NCBI RefSeq assembly: GCF_023856365.1
Contig: NC_064552.1
Span: forward strand, 9,831,660-9,895,659
Length of the DNA stretch: 64,000 nt
Direction: 5' to 3'
From: Brienomyrus brachyistius
Taxonomy: Eukaryota > Chordata > Actinopteri > Osteoglossiformes > Mormyridae
Shown here piece by piece: positions 39,443 through 51,400 of the stretch. Every line of letters begins with the position of its first letter. Position 1 is the first letter of the stretch. A model generated the notes under the pieces. The model was not told the origin of the DNA and searched no databases. It saw only the letters and a program-made list of their open reading frames with translations. A program made the translations under genes and the position numbers.

Positions 39443-42400
39443 ATGATGGAATCCTGTTTGAGCCTGAAACCGGAACGAGCGGAGACCGTGGTTGTGGAGG
39501 ATCTGAAGAAGGACCTGTTGGCCGACTTCTCCGCTATACCCTCTAATGTGACAGAGGTGAGCTGTCGGCACGGCAGGAGCTGGACATTATGCACCTTATG
39601 ATAAAACGTCACCTTGGGCCCCCGGTACCCCTTACATTAGTTTTTCGTATTCAAGGGTCCTTGTAAAGTGCTGGGCCTCCTGAATCTGTCAGGGTACCCA
39701 AGGCTGTCGGGAGTCTGTTTACAGAACTGCATTTTGTTTTGAGGATGCCTTATACTCCGCTGTGTTAATGATAACTGATTGTTTATCATGTTACATTAAG
39801 GCTGTCCAATGTGTAGCTTTATTATTTTTGTTACATATTAGCTGTTCAAACTATTCTTGTAAACGTTTTGGTTTGTTTTAATTCCTCCTTTGTGATGTTT
39901 ACACTTATAGGGGTATTGTATTTATGTGTGTGTTTGATGGTGTATGCTTTTTTTCCTTCGGTTTTGGCAGCGCATTTACTAAACCCAAGTCAAAATGCTG
40001 CTTTTCGATGCTTAGCCCACTGTGATAATTGTTCATGCGAGCAATGGACCGTGAAATCTGACAGTTTTTCTAGAGCAGTATCCCATTAGTTTTGACGGTT
40101 TTTGTAAATTTTATGAATGGCCCAAAGTTATGAGGCTGTGTGCGCGTATATCATTGATATATGTATACTGTATGTTTTGTGAAATTCACCACAGTTTTGG
40201 GTTTATCGTTGTTTAGGTTTAGTTTATTGTAGATTCAGTAAAGTAAATTCTGCTGTTAGAATTCCTGGTAATTTTTTTTTCTCTCTCTTCTCCCCAATCT
40301 GGTAAACTTCAGAAAGAACATTTGCAGGTGTACCTTCGGGTCCGTCCGTTTACATCTGCGGAGATTGACGGTGGTGAATCACAGGTAAAGCAAAGTTGGG
40401 TCTGCAACAGAGTTCTTTACATAGGGATTCGAGGGGGAGATATTTTCATAGTGCAGGATTTAATTTGGCATACTCAACAGTTGGACACCACCTTTAGTAC
40501 CTTTATGAGGGTGGTTTTTGTAAACATGCTTGTGAGGACTCCAGAGGAGGTGCCAATTTTTAAGCTTGTTAAACTGGACGTGCATTGTTTTGTCCAAAGA
40601 GAAAATGAGATTGGGATGTCACTCTAAGGCGTAACGCACTTTCTGCCTCCTCTCCGGACCTGCAGGAGTGTGTCAAGATTGAGCTCCCAGACACGGTTTT
40701 ATATAAGGCTCCAAGACCGTCCCTGTCTACACGGTTAAGTGATAAGTCTGTTTCTCAGACTGCCCAGAGATTTCAGTTCTCACAGGTGAGCTTTTCCATG
40801 TGCAGTGACATAATCTCGAGACTAAAAGTAGATGGTCAGTTCCTCCTGCTCCACTGTGTGTGTTGCTTATTTGACACCTTTACTTTACTTCTTCTTCAGG
40901 TCTTTGGTCCAGAAACAACACAGAAGGAGATATTTGATGGCACAGTTAAAGGTCTCGTCAAAGATGTTCTTGAAGGTGGAAACACTCTGGTGTTCACATA
41001 TGGAGTTACCAATGCTGGGAAAACCTTCACATTCTTAGGTTTGTCTCGTGTCGTATGGGAGAGATTCTCCTGCTGCTTGTTACTGAACCTGGATTTATGT
41101 TAAACTGCATATTTGGGCCACTTCTGCTAATGGTGACTTTTATGTGGTGACTCCTCCGTAGACAGGTTTTGACAGTCACCCAGACTCTGCTTTTCCGTAA
41201 TATAAATATCAAAATAAGAAATTTTAAAAACCAAAAAAAAAAACAGTGATTGAACTCCTTTTTAGGTTCCGATTCGGATGGTGGAATTCTGCCAAGGTCT
41301 TTGAACTTGATCTTCAGCAGCATCGAAGAACGCATCTACACGCAGATGAACATCAAGCCTCATCGATGTCGGGAATTTACGAGGCTGACTAAAGATCAGC
41401 AGGACGAGGAAGCTGCAAACAAAAGAAATATCATGAGGTTTTTCAAAGAGGTTGGTCTTGGTTTTCTCCTTGGATATCAGTTATTGGATTGTGTTAAGAG
41501 GGAAAAGGCTTTTCATGGAGTTATTTTTCCCCCTTCATTGTCCCAGAGTGAATTCCAGAAAAGCATGACTGGCCAGCCGAGTACCTGCAGAACAACCCTG
41601 CTTGAAGGTGAAGGAATTCTCTTCCTCTGGACCCTAATGTTGTATCAGTATAACTTTACTGTCATTCTTTTTTGTACTGTAATTTCAGGTATTTCTGTAT
41701 ATTTGTGTGTGTCTGTGTGAGGCAGACTGTGTGTCCCTTTTCTGAAAATGGTTTCCTATCACTCAAATTGTTGATTGGTTGCTTTTATCATTTTTAATAT
41801 TTATAGGATCGACAACGAGCAACACTGGTGTATTTGGGGAGGAGAATAGCTTCAATCTGGACGTGGACAGTCACACAAAGTTTTCTGTCTGGGTTTCTTT
41901 TTGTGAAATCTATAATGAAAACATCCATGACTTGCTCGAGCCCGTTTCGGGCAATTCGATGAAGAGGAGTATGTTACGGCTGTCTCAGGATATCAAGGGC
42001 AATTCCTTTGTGAAAGGTAACATGCTCGTTTGCAGGATCTGTTTTGGATGCGTTGCATAATGTTAAAGTTTTTTTTCTTTTTGGACTCATTCTCCTTAAG
42101 ATCTCAAGTGGATTCAAGTAAATGATGCGGACGAAGCCTACAGAGTCTTAAAACTTGGCAAGAAGAATCAGAGCTTCTCCTGTACGAAACTCAACAACCT
42201 TTCGAGCAGAAGGTATGGATAAAGAGACATTCTATATCAGGGGTGGCTGGTCTTATCTGCAAAGGGCCAGTGTTTATGCAGGTTTTTGGGATAACCTTTA
42301 GGTCAGCTGTCCAAACCCAGGTGTGAAGACTCTTTGGTCAATCAGTCCTTTAATTAGCAATCTGATTGGGGAGTTGCAACAAAAACCTGCATACCCAACG

Positions 42401-45400
42401 GCCTTTTCTGGATAAGATTGCCCACCCCTGTTCCAGAACATGAAATGCATTTGTTTTAATAATTAAACTGATGTGATTTGTATTACTTTCCAGTCATTGC
42501 ATATTCTCCATTCGGCTCATGCGCATAGAAGATGTGGGGATTCCCCGTGTCCATGCAATCAGCGAGTAAGTTCTTACACACCTCAGCTGCAGCGTGCATG
42601 TATGACTTTCGGAATTCATGGTTTCCTACCAAGTGTGACTAGATCAGGCCTCCCACTTGTTATACCCCAGGGTATATACCTAGCCACTGCATATAATCCT
42701 TTTGTAATTTACTTTTGCAGTTGGTTGAATCTCTGTTACAGATGTTTCTCTGTGATTATTTCTTTTAGGTTGTCACTGTGTGATTTAGCAGGTTCAGAGA
42801 GATGCGCCAAGACCCATAATAAAGGTGATCGCTTGAAAGAGGCCGGCAACATCAACACTTCACTGCTGATTCTCGGAAAATGCATTAATGCATTAAGGCG
42901 CAACCAACAATCAAAGTACGTTGTGTGTGTGTGTGTGTGTGTGTGTTTCTCAACAATAACTGGCATTTCAGTGGAGAGTCTTAAGCTGTACCTCATCGAT
43001 ATTGGTCATATGACAGAAGATTCATATTCACGCTCTGTTGAAATGAAGACCTCTGACAAATATATCTCCTATAAATATAAAATCCCACATGTGACCTACT
43101 AGATGGCTTCATCAGCTTTTGGCTCCTGCCAAAGTAAATGAAGGATTCCTTTGCAGGCTCCAGCAGCATGTCCCCTTCAGAGAGAGCAAGCTAACCCAGT
43201 ACCTACAGAGCTTCTTCTGTGGCAGGGGAAAAGCCTGCATGATTGTCAACGTCAACCAGTGTGCCTCCATGTTCGATGAGACCCTGAATGTGCTGAAGTT
43301 TTCTGCTGTTGCTCAGAAGGTAGGTGGCTGTTTGGCTCTCATCAGTGTGGCTACGATGGTACCCTTGACTGTCTCAAAACCTCAAGTGACCTTTTTGCTG
43401 TGCAGGTGGTCGTCCTCAACACCAAGCCTCTCCCCGTCGTTCCCAAGAAGTCTGTGAGGGAGGTATCGTTCATCATCGATAATGCTGACCAAAGGAACCT
43501 GTGGTCCAAGCGGAAGAGTTCTTTGGTTGGCTGGGAGAGGAGTTTGGAGGATGTCCAAGAAGATGATGATGATGATGATGATGATGATGGTGATGAGAAT
43601 GATGCTGATTTTGATGAGGAAAGCTATGCTGAGAGCATGATGGAAGACACTATTCAAGAAGCAGATGAGACAGAAATTGAAAGGGAAACATACAATGTGA
43701 GTGATTTTTAGCATTGACATATCTTTTAGATGTTGTCGTTATCATCATGCTTTCTAGTAAAATAAGAAAATGTACTGAACCCCATAATGATTGTTTTTCC
43801 AGAAGCTGGTGTCTCTGACACAGGAACTGCAGGCAAAGCTTTGTACAGCAGAATCTGAGAAGCTGATGTTAGAGACACGTATTCGTGAAGAGGTCACCAA
43901 AGAGTTCATGGAGTTATTTTCCAATATGGAAAAGGATTACAAGTAAGATTGTGGTTCTTGATGTTCAGTTGTGGAAAGAATGGGAGGAATTTTCAGAGTA
44001 ATACACCTGTTTTTTGTATTTGCTATTTTAGCGAGCGTCTCTTGAAAGAAAAGGAGATCATAGAGGAAAGGGCTGAGAAACGGATGGAAATTTGGAAGAC
44101 CTTGGTGAACAGAATTGCTGGTGAAGAGCCAAAGGTACAAAGTCAATAGAGATGGCATGAGGCCATGCAGCGCATTCATGCTTGTAATCGGTGTTAGCTT
44201 TTATTGCTCCTAACATGACCTGTGTTGTTTTTAGGAGGATAAGCTGGTTTCCATGGACGAGATGATCGAGACTATGCAGGATGACCTGGCTAAAATTAAG
44301 AGGGATGCAGAGGCAGCCCAAATGTGTCTCAGTTTGCCTGATCCGAGCAGCACTATCGCCAGTCTGGAAAAACAGCTTGCTGAGCTGTCGGAGGAACTTC
44401 TGAAAACGAAGGAGCTCCTCGCTTTGAAATCGAATGGTATTTTAGAAGCATGGGTGTCTGAGAGAATGCAAGCATGCTGCCTGTTCAGTAAGGATCCACT
44501 TTTACGTAACTAGTTAATAATGTTAAATCTGCTTATCTTCAGAAACGCAGCAGACTTGTGACCAGCTAGAAGAAATGAAGAGGGTAGGACTTTCTTCTCG
44601 CAAATCAAATTCTGTTGCCTGTAAGAGTGCTCTGCTACATTATGATGCCATGGGTTTTTTTTTTTTTTTTTTTTTTTTTTCTTCTTTTTAATTGTACCAG
44701 AATCTCGAGGCCAAAACTGTGAAGTTTCAGGAGCTGATGGAGATCTGTCAAGAGAAGGATGATATGATCACCAAGTTGCAAACCGCTATGGACCAGCACG
44801 TTGAAACAATCACGAATGGCGTAAGGTTTTTTAAAATTTATTTTAACCATTTGCCTGAACTGTTTATATGTGTCCTATTTATGGGTTGGAATAAGATGTT
44901 TATAGGTTTGTCCAAGAAGCTAAAGTGTGCCCCCCCCCCATCGATTAACTGGGAAGGTTATGCAGCATTTGCGGCTAATGTTAATGCTAATTCTATTCTT
45001 CTGGTAGAGGATCTTTATTGATGATATCAAGGAGGAAATGCTGCAGTTGCAGAAGAACTGCAGGTGTTTAAATCGAGAAGGTGAGAGCTCCCAGAAAGAG
45101 GGCAGGAAGAGGTCGGGGAACTTCCCAACGGACCTCGACGGGGAACCGCCCCTCAAGAAAGGTACAAGCTTCATTCAGGGTGATGAGAAAAGGCTGCCGC
45201 CATTTGTAGCATCTAGAGCCGGCAACACAAAGGCTGTACTCAAAGGGCGCAAGCTTTTTCGCTTGAAAAAAAGGTTATCTGTCTTGCAGAAGTAGCTTTC
45301 TTATGGCTTTGTATTGTGTTTCTGGGTTTTTAAAAAATATAATTGTTAATGTTCATATTAAATGAAATGCTTCCTTTTTGTCTTCCAAGACGTCCAAGTA

Positions 45401-48400
45401 CTGTTCCAACGCAATCTTAGCCGGCCGAGTTTAAAGTCCATGGGCGTTTATTTTTAATTTTTTGTCTGGATATGTCTTGCATATGAAGGGGAGGGGAATA
45501 ACTCCCATGTTCTTCATGTTTCTCTAACTTATTCAAATGCTATATCACTGTAATAATAAAAAAAAAAAAAAAAACATTTTAAACTGTTGGTTCATAGTGG
45601 TCTTCAGGATCCTCCAAGGACTTTGGGGTCTCATTTTATTACCCAATCACACAAAGCCTCTGGTATTTAATAACAACTTTTAGAGTCTTCCGTTGTCGAG
45701 GAATAAGTGTAATGTAAACGGACAACATTTAGTGCAATATGGTCAATTTGGCCGTTGCGTTTCAATGAATTACACCTCTTAATGGTGTGTCGCCTATATA
45801 GGTTTAGACTGACATGATTGTACTGTCCTCTCTTTGCAAAAGCCCTTGAGGAGGAACGGTGTGAGCCCCCCACCCATACTGACAAGCGTCAAACTGAGTG
45901 TGATCAAAAAGACTTGGAGATCATGCAGTTGCGTGAGGGTGCGAAGTGCAAAGGGCTGCAGGAGAGAATGGAGGCCGCAGAAGCAGATTTTCTCAATGCC
46001 GTAACGCTAAAGGACGAGCAGATCGATCAGCTTAAAGAGAGCCGGTCATTGCTCGAGGGAAAAGTGGAGAAACTCATGAAGGACCTGTGGGAGCAGACAT
46101 GCGCTTGCGAGACTGCTAAGTCATCCCTGTGCTTGGAGCAGAAAGAGAAGGACAGACTTGTGGAAGAACACGAAGCTCTGGGCAAAGAGAGAGATGGGTG
46201 GCAGGAGGAATCTAAGAACATGGCTAAGAAGATCGATGCACTACAGCAAGAGTTCGATGAGGAAAAGAAGAGAGTGGAGTCAGTCACCGAGGAGTTAAAG
46301 GCTGCCAAAGTGCTCCTAGTGGAGCGCAATAATGATTCTTGGGAGAAGGCGAAGACAATAGATACACTAACCAAGGAAACTGATGCTCTTAAAAAGCAAT
46401 TGGAAAAACAAGGAGCTCTCTCATCGAGTGGGGACTGTGACCATTTCCATGAAACGATGGATGCCTTGCGGCAGGAGTGCGAGAAGGTGGTGAAGGAATC
46501 TGCTCAGAAAAGCCAACAGATTGAAGATCTGGAGCGGGACATCAACTTTTTGAGGAAGCAGGCATCAGGGCAGGAGCAAATCGCTGGTCAACTGAATGAG
46601 GAACTAGCTGACCTTAGAAGAGCGCAGGGTGATCTGGCAGAGTTGGAAGCTGAAAGGAAAGCTGCTGCAGAAATGAAGAGAAGCCACTCCGAGCTGGAGG
46701 TGCGGGTAGCAGCCTTTGAGGGTCAGGTTGCGGAGCTGGAGGAGCAAGTGAAGGTGGCCGGAGCGAACGCCTCAAAAGCGGCTGACCTGGAGAAGCAGCT
46801 TCTGGAGAAGGAGACCCAGATGGTGGCTCTACGCGCGACTTTGAGTGAATTCCAAGAAAAGCTTGCTGCCGTGGAGTCCGAGTGTCTACAGGAGGCAAGG
46901 CGCAAGGAGGCCGAGCGACGACGGGACCTGCTGAAAGCGGCGGAGGACGCCATTGCTGAGAAGGATGCTGAACTGGCCAGGAGGGCAGAGGAGCTCTCAA
47001 GGCAAGTCGTCATCTCATGTTCAATGCCTGTCATCAGGAGTGTGCCGATTCCCAGTCTATACGCTACCTGTGTTGGTTCTTTGTAATGGAGTAGAGATGG
47101 CGCCGAAATTACAATCCGTTCAGTTCATAGTGAAAACCCTTCATCTGTCTGGTTGACAGCAAGCATTTTATTTCGTTTTGTTGCAGGATAAAGGAGGAGA
47201 TGATCAGCAGTTCAGATAAAGTCAAAAGCCTAACCCTTGAACTGCAAAGAAAAGAAGATGATGCCGCTGACCTGAAGGAAAAGCTGGCCGATTCCAAGAA
47301 GCAGATCCAGCAAGTACAGAAGGAGGTTTGTGTTCTGCTTTTTGCTTAGCAGGCATCAGCTAAATTGCAGATATTTGCTGAAGCGTATTTTGGCAGATGA
47401 GTGTTATTTCCAGTCTTTTTGTTTGTTTTTTGGTGTATATTCTTTATTCTTTTTGATAGATTGAATATCAGCGTGAAGATCAAACATCTCTCAAACGAAA
47501 GCTGAACGACTCGGAGAAAGCCAACAGTCAGCTTCTGACAAATCTGAGCAGTAAAGACACACTAATTCAGCAGTTGAAGAGCGTGAGTCCTGCTGTGTAC
47601 ATTTACGGCGTCTGAAAGGCTTGTTTACTCATTCCTTACTGAAGCTTTGCTTACGGATTTTTAGGAACAGGCCAGTAATGCCAGATCCAAGGAAGATGTA
47701 CAGAGGTACCAGAAAGCCTGTGATGGTAGGTGTGCAAACTCAAGCGAGTCTTTATTGTCATTATTTATTGTCCTTGGTATCGTGGCGCGTGGGTCATACA
47801 CCTGAGAGAATTTCAGTCTCATTGGTCATAGTGCAAGAAACGGTAATACACAGAAATATGATGTTTAATCATGATATATGGATACATAGACACAAAGGAA
47901 GGTCTTCCATTTACATGCGTCTGTTTATCCGACTAGATCTTCGAGCCAAGGAGCAGATTATTGAACACATGCGGCTTGCGTTAAAAGAACAAGAGGACAC
48001 TCAGGAGGAGCAAGACAGAGTTCTAGAAGTTCACCTGGAGGAAATAGATTCTTTAAATGAACGTGGGTATTTTAAAAAATGTATGTGTATGCGAGCAGAT
48101 CTGAATGAAATGTATATAAAATTATAATTACGGCTTTCTTTCTATGTATTTTACTTTTGTGTAATTTTTTTTTTTTAAACTAGAGCTACAGAAGCTGAAG
48201 GAGAACGTCCCCCCGGAGAGCAATGAAGGTGGAGAATCCGGCAATTCGGAAGAAAGCAGTTTAAGGCAATTTCTAGCTGCAAAACAAGAAATCGATAAAC
48301 TCAGTGAGACGCTGGAGGTAAGTGCTATTACATTTATATTCCTGTGGGGGGCGCTGTTTACCAATGAGCGTGTAGGATGCACTCCCTGTACGTCCTGCAG

Positions 48401-51400
48401 ATATGTAAAATTATGTCCAAATAAAATCAAGCCGGCTTTTTAATAAAACAATTAGAAAAGCGGTGTACCTGGAGTAACCGGTGAACAAGAGAAAAGGGAG
48501 CTTTTGACTAGCATGCCGCGGAAAACGCGATCTAAGACCAATGAATCGGGGTCAAGGGAAACTGGAGGCCAGACGGACTTGGCAAGCCGGCATCACAAAG
48601 CCCAGGATCAGATTAAAGAAAACACCGCGGTCCTGGAAGCAATGACGTTACTACGTGCAGAGCTAGCCCTCGTTAGGTCGGAAATATGCAACAAAATAGA
48701 CGAGAAAATTAGGGATTTATCTGCTTCCTTAAGAGGGGAACTCGCCACCCTGAAAGCCGAGAATAAGGCAGCAGTTACGGCTCTTAAAGGCAAAATGGAT
48801 TCCCAAAAACAGAGCTTGAAGGAGCTGGCTGACTCTGCTACGTGCACTTCGGGCTCGGCGGTAGAGCCGGAGAATAAGGTAAAACGCCTCCCGAGGCCAG
48901 TGGAGCTACTTTCAGACTCGGAGGGTCGGTCGAAAAGGCAAAGCCGTAGTTAAAAGACGGAATGGTGCGTGGCTAAAAGAGCTGAGATTTGGCTGCTCTG
49001 TTACGAATGGAGCCGCTAGATCAGGCTGAATGCCCGTTAGATCGTACGCACAGAGCCCTTCAGGGAGAAGCCGAGCCACCAGGATACCCGATTCTGCCGA
49101 AGCACCACTGTCACGCATGTGATTAACTGGAACAAAGCCATTAGCACCAAGAATCAGACTGGGATCAGTCATCTTCAAGGATACCCCCTTAGTTAAACGG
49201 CGGGCGGCTTTTACTCCTGCCCGGAATGTCTTGCGAGATAAACCCGGAGTCAGATCCGTGGCCTGTACTACGAAGGGGGTTTAACCAAATCAGACTTAAC
49301 CCCGAGGTAATTTGTCGACGCGAGGTTGACAAAATCGGGTTGAATCAATCGGGGCTAATCAGTACTACAGCGCCAGTTAAGAAGTTCATTTGTTCAATCG
49401 GTGTTAACCGGTGCTTGTGCGCGTTCACGCAAATGGAGCAAGATCGGCAGCGCAAGGCACTGTTAGTCATGGCGCGAGCTCCATACTTTACTAAGGCAGA
49501 GTGCATGCTAATTATGCAGGGCTATGAGGAGTTTAAATCAATGCTGCAAAGAAGGTCCAATACCACTGCAGCCAAGAAAAGCAGGCAGGCTTGTTGGCAA
49601 CGTATTGCCGACCGAGTAAATGCATAAGTACATTTTCATGGTCATAAAACGTGGTCTAAAATATCTCACAACCAAGTATTAGACTATGAAGTGTTGTCTG
49701 AAAATAATTGAAATACTGTTGTTAAATACAGAGCGTCACAGATGCGACACAATTAAGAAGTAAGCCTATTTGCTGTTAAGTAATGTAATGCTCCTTAAAA
49801 GTTCCATTACTGTGATGTTACTCATAATGTAAACCTAATGTTAACAATAACGTAACTTATACGATTTCAAATGCAATAGTAGTGCAAAGCGTACGTGGGA
49901 GCAAGTCAAGATGAGATTTATATTTCTACTCATTACGAAAGATTTGTTGTCTAGCCTCCACCTAATTTCATGTTCCTATGTTTTATAGCTAATAAGAAAA
50001 AGGTGTCTTAATATTACACTTAATGGAAGGTGAGCCATTGTTTAACAAACAAATGATTTACTACAGGACAAAACAAAAGCATATGTGTAGTGAAATAACG
50101 ACGAGGAGTCTGTCACTGCGGTTAACACATTCGATATTCAGTTTTCTGGCTTTAATAACATTTAACGGAAGTAAGGTGGGGCGTTTTGATTACAGAATTG
50201 TGATGTCCAGTACACAGACAACGATGTACACCGATTATTTTTGCGCTTCAAACCATTTCGTGATTTGTGCAAAATCGTATTTATAGATAATATGATAGGT
50301 CCTGTCAGCTGTAATGACACGGTGGTTTAGCATTTTGGGTTCATGGCGACTGTTGCACACCCATTTGTTTTCCAGACTGGTTTACGTTCGATTTTGTATA
50401 AAAAATTTTAATGTTCGAATGTATTCGTATAATGCGCAATGGGACAATGCATGAATGGGTTAATAACTTTAAAACTAGACAAGACAGACACATCTAGTGA
50501 AGTCTGCTTTGATCCGTGGACGACGGGGAACAATGCACACCCCTTGGGTTTTCAGAATAACATTCTCTCTAAGTTATTAATTAATACATTGTATGCAGAT
50601 TATATGCCATTGCTCCATTTCATACATATTGACAGAGAGAGCCCCTCACGATTCGCGCGCCAATGGATCATCCAGTTACGCTGGTAGTGGGAGGGGCGGT
50701 GCTCATATAGGGCTGGCTTACGCGGAAACATCGACTTAACCAAGAACAAAAACTGCTCGGAGCAGTTTTGAGACTTGGCGTAAATTGCCATAGAAACATG
50801 TCTCGACTAAAACCTACCTACCTTTCGTAGTACGGCTTAATCGCAAAGTTACACCACACGTAATCAAGTTACTCGCAAAGTTACCCCGATAAGCCAGTTA
50901 CCCTGCTTCGTAGTACAGGCCACCGGTGTGCTGCATCTGGCTTAACTGCGGGTCACACCCAGTGATGCTGAGACTGTATTCCAGGGTTTCCCAGTTACAG
51001 TCCTGTAGGACCCCTTTGCAACACAGTAGATTTCCCTGTTCTGACTCGCATAATAAATCTAGTAATTAGCTGATTTACGGTGTGTTTGAGCAGGGATGTC
51101 TGCAGTCTGTTTTGGATTCTGGCCTCCAGGACCGGATCTGGGAAGTCCTTCAGTAATTCGATGACCGGTATGCCGAGTAACACTTCGGACCGGGTAAATG
51201 AGGACTGCCTGTAAACTTGATATTTAACCTATGCAATGAAAAATCTAACATGGGGTTACGTTGAGATTCTGTTAGACTCAAGGAAAAGCTGTTTTTCGGC
51301 TTTGGAATGGGCCATAAGAGTATCTGTCCAAGGCGTGCGACAGGTGATTGTGGCCGAGTACTAGGGTGATTCCGAGGAAAATCCTAGATCTCGAAACGTG

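Noticed and set aside
42473..43102. 209-residue plus-strand ORF
   Set aside because: It is a read-through of parts of two KIF20B exons and the introns between them. The spliced exons 42494-42565 and 42769-42915 explain the conserved part.
46027..47034. Minus-strand ORFs of 103-128 residues opposite the large KIF20B exon
   Set aside because: They are antisense shadows of a long coiled-coil exon with biased codon use. They are Ser- and Pro-rich, have no start context and no family match.
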